Shown piece after piece: positions 11,134 through 23,160 of a stretch of DNA of 64,000 nt. Positions within the stretch are counted from its first letter, which is position 1. Every line of letters begins with the position of its first letter. The notes under the pieces were generated by a model that was given only the letters and a program-made list of their open reading frames with translations, did no database searches and was not told where the DNA came from. The stretch comes from Mucidula mucida (Eukaryota > Basidiomycota > Agaricomycetes > Agaricales > Physalacriaceae): NCBI GenBank assembly GCA_015501055.1, contig JADNYV010000068.1, positions 107,105 through 171,104 on the forward strand. The letters are read 5' to 3'. The translations under genes were made by a program, and so were the position numbers.

Positions 11134-14100
11134 ATGGCCTCCCACACAACTCAGGCCATTGCTAGCGGCGACCTCGTTGACCTCGTGTCGTCCACTGGCG
11201 CAGCCACCATCTACCCATCCGACGACGCCATTCTTACCGTCCTCCAAGCCCGTTTCCGCGGTGATTTACCCTATACGCGAGTCGGCGCCTCGAACCTCGT
11301 CGTCGTGAACCCCTACAAGACGCTCGCCAATGTTAATAATATATCTGCAAAGGAATATGAGGACCGGTGCTACAAGGACACCAGTCTGCCGATGGTGGAC
11401 ACGCCAAAGCCGCTGCAGCCGCATCTGTACGAGCTCGCGGCGCGAATGTATCTGATGATGCGAAGGAGGAATGAGAGTCAGGCGCTGCTGTCGAGGTATG
11501 TCGCCGCCGCCGTCGGGATTCGGGCCGTCGCTGACGTCGTTGCAGAGGTATAACCGGCTCGGGCAAGTCGTCGAGCATCCGACTGGTAGTAAACCAGATT
11601 CTGCGGCTCGCCAGCCATTCGAACAAGGAGGCCAAGCTTGCTGAGCAGGTCAAAGCCGTCACCACTGTACTCGATTCCTTTGGCAATTCCAAAACACTGA
11701 TGAGTCCAAATGCCTCTCGCCACATTCGTTACCTGGAACTTCATTTCAACGAGCGGGGACGGATAGCCGCTGCCAAGGTGCTAGCGTTCGGCCTCGATAA
11801 ATCCCGTCTAAACCGCCTTGCTCACGAGGAGCGGTCGTATCACATCTTTTATCAGTTCCTTGCAGGAGCAACGTCAGCGGAACGGGATGCCCTCAATATC
11901 GAAGACATGTCCGACTACTCACTCCTCGCCTCGTCGGGTACGTACCGGCTTCCCTCCGGTCCATTCAGCGACGATTCCATAGCCATGGGCGAACTTCGGC
12001 AGGCCATGCGCTCCCTCGGCTTCAAACCCAAAGCAATATCATCCATTTTCACGCTCATCATCGCCATTCTCGAACTCGGCAACCTCCAGTTCCTCGACGG
12101 CGACCAGCACGATTACGCCGCGTATATTTCCAACGCTCCCGTTTTAGACCATGTCTCACGCCTGCTCGGTGTCAGCTCGGAAGAGCTCAGCCAGACGCTG
12201 ACAAACAAGACGAGCTACGTCCGCAAGGAGCTGTACACCGTTCTCCTCAACGCAGAGCAGAGCGCGACCCAGCGCGATAACTTTGTTCGGGATCTATATG
12301 CTATTCTATTCGCCTTTGTGGTAGAAACCATCAACCACAAGCTTGCTCCTAGCTCAAAGGATGCACCCCCCGCCTCCCAGATCGTCATCCTCGACCAGCC
12401 AGGCTTCCAGACGCGTGGTGCATCTGGCACCCAGTCCATGTCTTTGGGTGGTCAAGCCCCGCTCATCGCTGCTTACGGTCAGAACGGTTTCGACGAGTTT
12501 GCCATCAACTTCGCAGAGGAGATCCTCCACTCTTACGTCCAGCGACACATCTTCGAGGATAGCGTTGGTTATAATAGTCACATTATTGGCGATGGAATTG
12601 CCCTTCCTCAGATCCAGACCATGGACAATATGGCCTGCGTCGAGCTGCTTAGAGGCCCCCAAGTTGAGGTCCAGCGGAAACCGGCCGGCCTCTTGGGTGT
12701 CGTCGGCAAGGCCTGTTCCTCCTACAAGTCGGGTAAAGGCGACGACCACCGAAATGAGGATCTGCTGCAGGATCTGGCCACCAAGTTTGGTGTACACGCT
12801 TCTTTTGTCGCGGGCCAGGCGGATCGCACCCTTTTCGGTATCAACCACTATGCCGGTCAGGTCTCTTACGACATTACTCGATTCATCGAGAAGGATGCAG
12901 ATCTTTTGGATTCGGCGTTTGTTCCTCTTCTTCGCAACTCGAGTGAGGGCTTTGTCGCAAAGCTCTTCTCTGGGCCGTCCTTGGCTGCCGAGAAGCATAA
13001 TCGCGATGAAACCATCGTCGTACAGGCCCAGGTCTCCTCTCTTCCCCTCCGCTCTCCTACTCCCATATCCTCATACTCGGCTTCTCCAGAAGAGGTCCCA
13101 GAGCTCGATCGCCAGAAGACGTACCCCGTCACCACTCAGGTCAACTTTGCACTCTCAAACCTCCTCGCCACCATCGACAATGCTCACCTATGGACTCTCT
13201 CGTGTATTCGACCCAACGATTCCGGATCTTCCAATTCTTTCGATAAGCGCCGTGTCAAGGCCCAGATTCGCTCTCTCTTACTCCCTGATATGGCCTCTCG
13301 CCGCTCAGCAGAGTACGTTGCCGACTACGAGGTGGCAGAGTTTTGCGAACGTTACGTTCCTACCATGCAGGGTTCCGTCACTGAGCGCGTTACCCAATGT
13401 GCTCGTGCGAACGGATGGAAGGAAGGCGTAGACTTTGCACTCGGACATCGCATGATCTGGTTGTCTTACACCGCGTGGAAAATGGTCGAGGATCCTTTGC
13501 GCGCTCATGAAAAGGACGCGAGGCGCATGATGGCCGAGGGCGGAATGGTTGATGATGAAGATGGGAGCGTGGCGCCGGATGAAGGGACAGAGTATACACA
13601 CCAGGAAGGGCCGGGTCCTATGGGAGAGAGTGCGGATGATCTGCTGCTGGCGCGGACGGGGACCAATGGAACACAATATCGGGATCCAAACGTGGGGCCG
13701 TATGCCCAGGGCGGGCTAAGTACCCCCAACATGGCGGACGGAGCGAGAGGCTTTGACTCACGGGGTGGCGGAGATGAAGGGTGGAATGATTCAACTCAGT
13801 GGGATGTCAAGGAGAGTCAACATGGCGACGCGCCGCCGTATACTGCTCGTAAGTTTGATGTTTCTTTGACAGCGTCATATCGCTCATTTACTTTCAGTCG
13901 GCAAAGAGAACAACCTTGTGGTCAAGGATGCACCCAATGCAGTGGAGGAGGTTCCCACCTCGCGGACACGGCGATGGTGGCTACGCATCGTGTGGCTTTG
14001 CACTTGGCTTATACCGAATTTCGCCCTCCGCATCATAGGCCGCATGAAGCGCCCAGATATCCGCCTTGCATGGCGCGAAAAGCTTACCATCTTCTGGCTC

Positions 14101-17100
14101 ATCATGCTCTTCAACGGTATCGTCATCTTCTACATCGTCGAGTTTGGCAAGCTTCTATGTCCAAACTACGACAAGGCATGGGCGACCGACGAGGTCTCTC
14201 AGCATACTGGCGACAACGACTGGTGGGTGTCGGTGCAGGGCAAGGTCTACGACATGACCAACTTTGTCCAAGGCGACCACAGCGATGTTTCAGGCATGGC
14301 CAGTAACGGGGCCGACTCGCTGGATTCGTTGGCTGGCACCGATATGTCGTATTACTTCCCTGTGCCCTTGACGCTTGGGTGCGATGGGCTGGTGTCCGAC
14401 AACACACTCGCCATCACACCCAAGAACTTTACGGACGTCGCACCCACTGCGGATCACACGTCGGGCAAGCTCACGTCGTATGTTGACAGCAAGCTGGCGA
14501 ACACGGATTGGTATACAAACACGTTTCAGCCCAAGATGAAAAAGTTTTACAAGGGGCCGCTCGTCTGGTCCCCATCTACCATCAAAGCCTACGCCGAGAG
14601 CGAAGACACGGACAAGTACGTTTTCTTTCGTTTGTTTAAACCTCTGTTGACTCTTTTTACAGAATCTGGGTTATCTACGACGATAACGTCTATGACCTCA
14701 CGGACTACTTTAGCACACAGACGACGTTTTCGACAAATACCGACTACCAGTTCTTGTCCCCCGATGTTGAGGATGTCTTCAAGCAGCGTGCTGGGCAAGA
14801 TGTTACTGAACCGTTGAACGAGGCTCTTGGTGGTTTGAATTCGACCTACCGCGACCAGAACATGAACTGTTTGAACAACGCGTTCTACGTCGGGATGACG
14901 GACTTTCGCAAGACTGCCCGATGCCAGGTTCAGAACTACATGCTGCTCATCTTTTCGGGTATCATGATGGCGTCTATGGGGTTGAAGTGTACGTTTGGTT
15001 CAGATAGTCTTGTCGTCTGCTGATGTCCTTATAGTCTTGGCTGCGCTCCAACTCGGCGGCAAGCGTAATCCTGAGCTGCAAGACAAGTTTGTCATCTGCC
15101 AGGTACCGTGTTATACCGAGGGTGAGGACTCGTTGCGCCGAACGGTGGACTCTCTTGCGGCGCTGAATTACGACGATAAGCGCAAGCTCATCTTTATCAT
15201 TTGCGACGGGAATATCATTGGAAGCGGGAACGACCGTACTACGCCTCGCATTGTGTTGGATATCCTCGGTATCGATCCCAAGCTCGATCCGGAGCCGCTG
15301 CTGTTCAAGTCGGTCGGAGAGGCATCAAAGGCGTTGAATTATGGAAAGGTGTATTCCGGTCTCTACGAATTCGAGGGACACGTCGTACCGTAAGTCATTT
15401 CGACAATCCGTTGGTGAGGTACTCACATCTATGGTCAGGTATATGGTGATCGTCAAGGTTGGCAAACCAACCGAGCGTTCCCGACCTGGTAATCGCGGTA
15501 AACGAGATAGTCAGATTTTGCTCATGCACTATCTCAATCGCGTGCACTTTGACGCTGCGATGTCACCGCTCGAGTTGGAAATATACCATCAGATGCGCAA
15601 CATCATTGGAATCGACCCGGCCTTTTACGAGTACATCTTCACTGTCGATGCAGATACGGTGTGCATACTTGTTTGTCTCCGCTTACGTCGCTGACACTCT
15701 GCTCTAGACCGTCACCCCCGACGCTCTTAACCGACTGGTTGCCTCTGCCGCCGACGACTCTAGCATTATTGGTGTCTGTGGCGAGACAAAGGTCGCCAAC
15801 GAGGACCAATCTTGGTGGACGATGATTCAGGTCTACGAATACTACATCTCGCACCATCTGTCCAAGGCGTTTGAGAGTCTGTTCGGCTCCGTCACTTGCT
15901 TGCCCGGTTGTTTCAGTTTGTATCGTATCCGGACGGCGGACAAGGGGCGGCCCATCATCATCTCCAACCGCATCATCGACGAGTACGCAGAGCCGAATGT
16001 TGACACGCTGCACAAGAAGAACTGTTCTCGTTGGGCGAGGATCGATTCTTGACGACGTTGTTGATGAAGCATTTCCCGACGTTCAAGACCAAGTTTTGTG
16101 GTGATGCGATTGCACATACTATTGCGCCGGAGGCGTGGCGCGTCTTGTTCTCGCAGCGACGTCGGTGGATCAACTCGACGGTACACAATCTGTGCGAGTT
16201 GGTTTTACTCCCAGAGTTGTTTGGCTTCTGCTGTTTCTCGATGCGTTTCTTTGTGTTTATAGATCTTCTGTCTACACTCGTAAGTCCCTTCCTCTACATT
16301 GACGCATGGTCTGACCTCGACAATGACAGATTTTACCTTCAACCGTCGTTTACGTATGTCTTTTGGTGGGAAACTACTTCGAGGACTCACTCTTTTTTCT
16401 CTAGTTGTTATACCTGATCATCGTTGTGTCGACGGGCGCGTCTGCGTTCCCACAGATCGCTATTATCATGTTGGCTGTCGTCTACGGTTTACAGGTCAGT
16501 GTCGTTGGCGCCTTGTTACGTTTGATTGATGTCCTTTCAGATGATCATTTTCCTTCTCAAGCGAGAGTTCATGCTTATAGGTTGGATGGTCGTTTATATC
16601 CTTTCGTACGTCGCCGCTGCTGATTTGGTTCCGTCGCTAACTGTGATGCAGATACCCTATCTATGGCTTCTTTTTACCAATCTATTCGTTCTGGTGTATG
16701 GACGAGTTCTCGTGGGGTAATACCCGTCTTGTTGTCGGCGAGGGCAAGGAGAAGAAGGTCATCATCAATGAGGATGAAAAGTTTGACGAGTCTATGATCC
16801 CTCTAAAAAGTTTAGCGGTGCGTGTTTGTTACCACCTCGTTTAGGTTGCTGAACTGTTTACCAGAATATGAGGCCGAGGCTTGGGAGTCTGGCTCGAGGC
16901 ATTCCGACGACACGGGCTACGACACTAAATCTCGTTCGCGCTCGCACGCACCACCCTCCCGCGACGAATCCCATCATCAGTACCAGCCGGGTTCGCAGTC
17001 CGGCGACTACTACCGCGACACGAACCTGACGATGAACAATAATTCGAACCCGAATATTCGCAGCCAACAGTCCATCAGCAACATGTCCCACGCGTCGCCA

Positions 17101-17705
17101 GCAGTCGATGTACGGCGGTATGCCTCAGCTCCCGCAGATGCCCTTTTCGGGCGGATCTGTGCATGGCTCGGACTATGGACATGGGCCCATGCAGCCATTA
17201 GGTTATCAGAATACGGCGGGTAGTCTGGGTATGGGCATGCCGGCGATGGGTATGGGTGGCGGGTACGGTATGATGCCGCCTATGGGTGCGCCTCGCAACA
17301 CGATGATGAGCATGAACCCAATGTTCACTGGCGGGAGCGTGCACTCTGGCAACTCGAACATGTTCGCGCCGCCGATGATGCCTGCAGCAATGGGCGGTGG
17401 AGGAGACAACCGCATGTCGACGTTCTCTCTGGCGACAACTGTTAATCCGTTCGCGTCTGGTCCAAGCAACAACCCCAATCCCTCGACGAGGAGCTCGTCA
17501 ACGCGTTGAGGCATTACCTGAGTACGCAGGATCTGATGACTGTGTCGAAGAAGTAAGCCGCTCGTATCTCTGCGCATGACGGTCGTACTGACGTATCCCT
17601 AGAACCGCCCGCGAGGCCATCATGGCGCGCTACCCCGTGGCGGACCTTGCATCCCGAAAGGACTTTCTTAATAAATCCATTGACGATATCTTGTCCGACT
17701 CATAG
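11134..17705 (+). CDS. Chitin synthase with N-terminal myosin motor domain, with four frame disruptions
   Basis: Membrane enzyme that polymerises UDP-GlcNAc into cell-wall chitin; the myosin-like head aids its delivery in this family. Thirteen exons fit: 11134-11495, 11546-13848, 13898-14615, 14663-14988, 15035-15389, 15439-15658, 15708-16279, 16330-16353, 16405-16494, 16541-16605, 16652-16817, 16865-17552 and 17603-17705. Their total plus five missing bases is exactly 1,999 codons, the usual size for the class V type. In order: motor (residues 1 to about 780, P-loop [16 protein letters not shown] switch), two transmembrane segments, cytochrome-b5-like region (around 970-1130), transmembrane helix, catalytic domain ([11 protein letters not shown] near 1262, VDADT near 1428, GEDR near 1537, QRRRW near 1578), C-terminal helices, a Met/Gly-rich linker and a DEK-C-like end. 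Frame breaks at about 16021, 16805-16809, 17107 and 17480 prevent a full product as read. ATG 11134 has a CCATGG context. Confidence 0.9.
16018..16026 (+). other. Frameshift 1 in chitin synthase (one base short)
   Basis: After the DTLHKKN codons the frame runs to a stop at 16050-16052, while the family-typical [10 protein letters not shown] continues in another frame from 16031. One extra C beside AACTG would restore the frame. No splice sites explain it. The break lies just before the catalytic GEDR and QRRRW motifs. Confidence 0.85.
16803..16817 (+). other. Frameshift 2 in chitin synthase (A-run)
   Basis: A run of five A's (16805-16809) is followed by GTTTAGCG and a donor GTGCGT. Family sequences favour LKKFSE then YEAEAWE across this intron, which needs six A's. 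The deletion is in a homopolymer. Confidence 0.65.
17103..17112 (+). other. Frameshift 3 in chitin synthase (two bases short)
   Basis: The frame of exon 12 leaves the long Met/Gly-rich frame that starts at ATG 17108. Losing AT from a GATATG context would explain it. No intron fits. Confidence 0.65.
17478..17488 (+). other. Frameshift 4 in chitin synthase (one base short)
   Basis: The Met/Gly-rich frame stops at 17507-17509, while the DEK-C-like end ([12 protein letters not shown] and on) is in another frame from about 17483. One missing base in CCCTCGACG explains this. Confidence 0.7.
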
Positions 17706-18160
17706 ACAGACACTCGCATGCTCATCACGTTGGACTAGTTTGGCACTATCTTTACGACTCTCTCTCTCCCCCACACATACATACATACATCGCTTTGCTT
17801 TGCATTAAAACGTTACTTTTGGGTTGTGTAATGGACTTACTTAGCTGTGGACTATCTATTTCGATTATTAGTATAGGCTCTTTCGTGGATTCTCGCTCCC
17901 TGATATAATACTCGATGATATGATATTGGTGGTTAGTGGTCTAGGTATGTGGAGTAGGTCAGTGTTCGAATATGTCACACAGAAGAGGAAATTCAATTGA
18001 ATAGAAACATGTCAAGGTTGGGTCTAAACCCACGGGCCGCGGCACAAGTACTCGCCACCAAGACTCTAACCCCAGTGAAAGCCGTTCAGGTGTGTCCAGG
18101 TATCAATGGGGGGGGGGTCTTGATCTTTGACCACCATCATCAAAAGGTGATGGTGATGTG
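17706..18160. other. Chitin-synthase 3' flank, no gene
   Basis: Probably contains the 3' UTR (a CATTAAAACG segment near 17803 follows CT- and CATA-rich repeats). An uninterrupted G-run of about ten bases sits near 18109-18118, next to the retroelement nest. No gene is seen. Confidence 0.5.
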
Positions 18161-18691
18161 TGTTAGCGACTGACTTTAGCCACGAGACTAAACCAGGTAC
18201 CACAGCAAGAACTAAAGGAGAAAGTGTTTGTGTTCGTAAGACTAGGCTAGGCCAGGTGTATAAACGAGATCGGAACTAAAGTACAATGATACTACACTAC
18301 TGCTTATATACTAGTAAGTCTGTGTTTGGGACTCCTTGTCCATATGTGTTTCCGCTAGGGATAACTCCACGCCCTTGACCCAGTATTGTATGCTACTAGT
18401 CCGTGAAACCATTAAATACGAGTGGTGACTGCATGTAAGTAATAATACTGAAACGACCATGTGTGCTATGAGTGTCGGTGGTGTGTATACAATAGGAAGT
18501 CCATGAGGTATCGGCATGTATGATGTCATCCATGTGTTGGTTGTGTGTCCGACATGAGTACAGCTTTGGTAATGAAAAGGAGTATGATCGGTGACGAAAC
18601 AGATGATGAAACAGTCCGTTGGTTGATAAGACAAGCCCCCCAATAAGATATGATAAGATGTGAAAATGTAAAAATATGGCGATTCATAACA
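18161..18691 (-). repeat. Solo LTR, family X, minus orientation
   Basis: 531 bp that reads TGTTAT...TAACA on the minus strand, giving the TG...CA ends typical of LTRs with 5 bp inverted tips. It is an inverted copy of the interrupted LTR at 19831-21758. Flanking 5-mers (ATGTG and GGGCT) do not match, and no primer-binding site or polypurine tract adjoins it. Confidence 0.75.
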
Positions 18692-19143
18692 GGGCTCATT
18701 GATGCACCGACTTTCCAGAAGAATGCCGGAAGCAAGTCTCTCGAGCGCCAATATGAGCTGTGCCCGTACGGACGATAACAATTTCATTAATCGCCAGCTG
18801 CGATGATGATAAAACGAGGTCAACTTCATATCAAAATATAGGTGTATGGTGGGTACCCAGACCAAGTATATCACATCATCTATGACATTGCGTAAATCAT
18901 CGTATTATCTAACAAGAAAGCGCAAACACACGGAACATAAAAGCACTGTGGACACAGCGCCACAAGCAGACATATGGAAATGGAATCACGAGACCGCAAA
19001 CAAGAGCGCGGAATATAGCCTTGACAGGTTACCGTGTGGTGTCGTGCTATGCACGTGTTGTGGACCTTCTTGGCGGACCATGTGGCTGTGCAGGGTGGGA
19101 AAAGAAAAGAATCACATAAGAATAAAAGGGATCCATAGTAATA
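18692..19143 (-). repeat. 3' LTR (partial) of the Ty3/gypsy element
   Basis: The minus strand reads a purine tract AAAGAGGGGG, then TATTACTATGGATCC, matching the start TGTTACAGATCC of the other LTR at 26675. The GATTCTTTTCTTTTCCCA stretch is shared by both. Beyond about 100 bp the two LTRs are too diverged to align by eye; the outer end toward 18692 is uncertain. Confidence 0.6.
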
Positions 19144-19149
19144 CCCCCT

Positions 19150-19700
19150 CTTTAGGCTGTGCTTGCGCCTGGAGCATAGGGGTTACACACTAAATGTCCC
19201 CTACTGTGAGGCCAATATGGGTTTAAGGAATGTGTGTACATGTGCTCCATTGTGGGGATTGAGCTGATGGATTGGGAACTGTAGGCGCCCGGTAAGTGTT
19301 TGAATAGTAGATCAACTTTTTTGAGCCGGTGGCAAAACTGGAAGTGGGAAGCCATGAATTTTCTAACGGGGGTATCCAAGCCACTTGATGAGGTATTGTA
19401 TACCCTGTCTGTTAGTTGGCTTGTGTGATTCAAGGATAGCCTTCATGTTGTACTGTGTAACCCTACCCGATATGGCACGGGGTGCTGGTAAACCATGCAC
19501 CTTAGTTTTCACCCATGGAAGAAGTAGTCCAGCATGAAAGATATTGTGGATACACCATTTGTCTGGCAGATTGAGTTGGAAGTTTACTGTCCCAATGGCT
19601 TTAGTAATCTTAAACGGATGATATTACTTATTGGACAACTTAGCTGATGGACATGTAGTCTGAATTTTTTTTCCGTCAAGCATCATCAAGTCACTGACTT
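19150..19700 (-). pseudogene. Ty3/gypsy integrase C-terminus with chromodomain (broken)
   Basis: Minus-strand translation gives the integrase C-terminal segment (PFKITKAIG, NLPDKW, FHAGLLLPW) followed by a chromodomain-like stretch (YLIKWLGYP). In-frame stops and at least one frameshift are present. It lies just upstream of the element's polypurine tract and is related to the fragment at 38871-39437. Confidence 0.8.
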
Positions 19701-20339
19701 TGAATGGCGATTAAGGAGATGGTTGCTGTGTTAAGCCTTCATAACCTCTGCTGCATTGGTCAAGCTGACATTCACCTCTTCAAGCAATTGCTTTATTGTT
19801 TTAAGATATTTTATTGAGGATTAGTGATACTGTTATAAACCGCTATATTTTCACATTTTCACATCTCATCATATCTTATCCGGACTTGTCTTATCAACAA
19901 ACTGTTTCATCATCTGTCTCGTCTCTGATCATACTTCTTTTTATTACCAAAGCCGTACTTATGTTGGACATGCACCAAACACACGGATGGCATCATATAT
20001 GCCGATACCTCATGGACTTTCTATGGTACACACACCCTTAACACTTGTAGCACACATGGTTATTTCAGTATTATTACTTACATGCAGTCAACACTCGTAT
20101 TTAATGGTTTCACGGACTAGTAGCATATAGAGAGCACCACGAGTACTTACTTGAGTTGACTCGGCACTCGCTGGGCGAGTACTTGTGACTCTAAACTAGT
20201 GTTCATCACTCGTCATGTGACTCGAGTCTTAGTGACTTGAGTTCGAACAAGTCGAGTCACACGAGTTTAGCGAGTACTTGCCGAATCTTACAATACATAG
20301 TAAAAAATCATAAAACAATTGATATTTCTAAGTATAAGG

Positions 20340-20990
20340 CATATGAGAAGGCAAGGGGCAGGCAGCCAATAAATCCGTGAAATCAACTGGTACAACCCCC
20401 TCCGTGGGAAATATGTTGGTTACATAGCCCGTATCGCCGAAGCCTCTCGTGTTTGATGCGTCGCGCGTCTCCTCAATTGTTTGCTTCCATCTGAACCTGA
20501 GGTAAATCTTGCACGGAATCTCACCACTTTTGAACTCCAATGTACATCCCAAAAGCTTTGAGCTTTTATAGTGTTATTGGGCAACTTTACTATGTACAAG
20601 TCAATCTTACAGTACTACTTACGCTCAACGCCAGGTGCTTAGAATCTCATGTGAGCATGAGTGCACGGTGGGACAGTGCAATGTGATTATTGAGCTGCTA
20701 ATCTGCGCTGAGAGCAGGCTCTAGATGAACAATAGCGCAAATGCAACGGGAAATTAATTCATTGAAGGGGAGACAGCAAGGAATAGCACAATGATGTACT
20801 ACACACCAATAAGTACTGGATGTGAACAACTGGGAAGGAATTGATGACATTCTGCACCTGCGCGTAGTCGATGGATTGGGTCAAGATTGCCCGCAATACG
20901 AGCTACGCGGAGTCGCAGACCGACATAATTCCCACGGAGGGGGTGGTACCAGTTGATTTCACGGATTTATCGGCTGCCTGCCCCTTGTGA
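20340..20990. repeat. Internal inverted repeat of the hAT element
   Basis: About 65 bp near 20350-20417 are the reverse complement of about 20924-20987 (shared core: CCAGTTGATTTCACGGATTT). The arms enclose about 500 bp with no recognised coding sequence. Confidence 0.75.
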
Positions 20991-21057
20991 GAAGGCATAA
21001 TGTAGGTAGACATGTCAGCAGATTGCATAAAAGAACATAAGTAGACGAAGAAGTACT

Positions 21058-21345
21058 CTAATCATTGTTGTTGGCATTCTTACCACGGTGATGCTTCGCG
21101 TTGAAGTGCTTTGTCAGAAATGCTTCGTTGACCAGCCCGTCTTCCCTCCACCAACTCTGTAGAAGTACTTGTGCCTGTGTTGACGCATTCAAAAGGTTGA
21201 AACAATGCTTTATGACAACAAGTCCCGCATGCGAGAACAGACGTTCGATGTCGATTGAGGTGGCTGCAATAACCCCAAATGAGTAGGAGTGCACAGCAAA
21301 CAAAAATCTCAACTTACCGGGCACGCTAAGATAATCAAGAGCCAT
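21058..21345 (-). pseudogene. hAT transposase C-terminal dimerisation region
   Basis: The minus-strand reading has the hallmark hAT order: LDYLSVP, then ATSIDIERLFSHAG, then a short Trp-containing end (LLQSWW). Between VP and ATS lies a probable in-frame intron (GTAAGT...TTGCAG, about 54 bp). The upstream DDE catalytic region is absent. It is a remnant of the autonomous parent. Confidence 0.85.
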
Positions 21346-21764
21346 TGGTGAGTCTGGGCGAGTACTCGCCGCGAGTCAGGATGTTCTGAAACCTGTGTGC
21401 AAGACTCTTGGCAGACTCGAGTTTCTTAGGCTTGCGAGTCGGGTCGAATCCGATCACCAAGATGCCCAAGGCGAGCTGAATCATGAGTTACTCGCGGATT
21501 CGCCCAACTCGTGGTGATCTCTAGTAGCATACAACATTGGGTCAAGGGCGCGGAGCATCCCTAGTGGAAACACATATGAACAAGGAGTCCCAAACACAGA
21601 CTTACTAGTATTTAAGCAGTAGTGTAGCATCATTGTACTTTAGTTCTAATCTTATTTATACACCTGGCCTAGCCTAGTTCTACGAACGCAAACACTTTGT
21701 CCTTTAGTTCTTGCTGTGGTACCTGGTTTAGTTTTGTGGCTATAGTCAGTTGCTAACAGATATA

Positions 21765-22010
21765 TGCATAGGATGGGTGTTAACCTTAGTAAGCTGACAA
21801 GTGAGACAGCCTTGAATGTAGTCACAAATAAAGATAGATATGCCTGGCTACCAAAACTTCCAACTAACCAACTTATAGATCTTGTATTTTCCCGGATGTT
21901 CTATTATTATAGAATCATGATATATTTTCATGATGTCACAAGGGAGTTTAAGTTTCTCAAGGACATAGACCTTTCCGTTGAATAGGATGATGCCCTCCTT
22001 ATAATTTCAT
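21765..22010 (-). pseudogene. Ty3/gypsy integrase zinc-binding (HHCC) domain remnant
   Basis: Minus-strand translation shows the usual H...H...C..C layout: YHDS, IEHPGKYK, then CLTCQLTKVNTHP, with one TGG-to-stop change (FW then stop then PG). The next 500-600 bp, which should code the integrase catalytic core, are not present at either flank of the LTR-X insertion. Confidence 0.8.
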
Positions 22011-22229
22011 TCCTGTAAATTCTTGATCAGTAAATGAGGACCATTGTTTAGGATCATGTTTAATGCACTAAGAACTTCTTTGTCCTTTAAACAACATTCT
22101 CTAATCTATCAACACAGATCTGGATCTTCTACCAATATCACTATGTCTGAGTGCACTGCTTGTATTTAAAAGAACTGTGGATCCAATAACATACAATTGG
22201 AATTGTTGTCCTTAACCCTTTTTTTATAA

Positions 22230-23160
22230 TCTGGTTGTTAAGAGAGTTGTGATTTAAAGTCCCTGAGTGGTGGGTGAGTTCAAAATTAAAATATGTAAGG
22301 AATAATACTTATTGGGCTTAGCAATAACTCAGCTTTTAAAATTGTGTGAAGTATCCTAGGTTCTTATAGTTGGTGAGAATCTCAATCTTGTGCTTGGTTC
22401 CTTTAAGATAGTATCATCAATTCTTTAGTGTGCAAATAATAGCGAGAAGTTCCTTATTGTGGATATTATAATTGTGTTATGTGTTGTTAAAACACTTTAA
22501 TAAGAATGCATATAGATGCCACTATTTGTTGTCTTTTGGCTGAAATAAGGTGGCTCCAGTGGCGTAGTTAGACACATTTGCCCTAACACAATAAGGCTTT
22601 TTAGTGTTAGGCATAATGAGAATAGAAGTGGAGATAAATATAACTTTCAGTGCCTGGAAGGCTGCATGCGTCCTGTCAGACCAATCCCACTCTTGATCCT
22701 TTTTGATAAGATTGAACAGAGATTAAGCAATCTTGGAAAAGTTTTTAATGAATTGACAATAAAACTTTTTAAAATCCAAGAACAATTACATATTCTTAAT
22801 ATGCCTAGAAACTAGCCATTTTATGACGCTTTCTATCTTGACTAGGTTCATTTGCAGGGTGTTGTGAGAGACGATCAAACCTCAAAACTTGACAAACTCA
22901 ACTTTAAAGACACATTTCTTCAGTTTAAAGCCCACCTTTCATTCATCTCCTTCCTTAATGTAAACATTATTTATATTCTCATCAAAGGTCAATCTTAGAG
23001 AATATTCAAGCACTCTTAAGCTTGAAAATAAGCTTGGAAATGAGTGAAAGGGGATATTTATTTTTGATCATCCCTTTATTAAGTTCTTAATAATCCTATA
23101 CTGGACACAATAATTCATCTTTCTTTTTAATAAAAAAGAAAGAACTTATTATGGATAACT
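22230..23160 (-). pseudogene. Ty3/gypsy RT-RNase H remnant
   Basis: Minus-strand pieces can be ordered: FIKKKDELLCPV (RT fingers), FSKIDL (palm start), KKCVFK and GLIVS (thumb side), FYCQFIKNFSKIA and DWSDRTHAAFQALK (connection), then SNYATGATLFQPKD and NKELLAI (RNase H). The part with the YxDD box is missing between about 22960 and 23000, the first RNase H aspartate appears changed to Asn, and many stops are present. Confidence 0.75.

Larger units (their letters stand above)
20128..21523 (-). mobile_element. hAT-type DNA transposon, internally deleted, 1,396 bp
   Basis: The 16 bp terminal inverted repeats, TAGAGAGCACCACGAG and the reverse complement of TAGAGATCACCACGAG, differ at one base. 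They are flanked by the exact 8 bp target duplication GTAGCATA (20120-20127, 21524-21531), as expected for hAT. The other LTR-X copy shows the empty site. Subterminal regions (20140-20290, 21345-21510) are dense in ACTCG/CGAGT words, a usual transposase-binding pattern. Only the C-terminal part of a transposase remains, so it is not autonomous. Confidence 0.92.
19831..21758 (+). repeat. Solo LTR, family X, interrupted by a hAT element
   Basis: LTR parts 19831-20127 and 21532-21758 together are about 524 bp, read TGTTAT...TAACA, and match the inverted LTR at 18161-18691 along their length. Flanks GATAC and GATAT differ at one base and may be the target duplication of this LTR. It sits inside the Ty3/gypsy integrase gene. 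Confidence 0.8.

Noticed and set aside
12343..13431. A 362-codon plus frame and a 214-codon minus frame inside the chitin synthase
   Set aside because: They overlap the myosin motor coding exon, which has clear family motifs. They are compositional shadows.
18025..18085. A tRNA-like stretch with a GGGTTTAGACCC segment (minus strand)
   Set aside because: The B-box differs at three core bases, no A-box or cloverleaf can be drawn, and the site is beside retroelement DNA.
18156..18696. Target duplication around the inverted solo LTR
   Set aside because: The flanking 5-mers ATGTG and GGGCT do not match.
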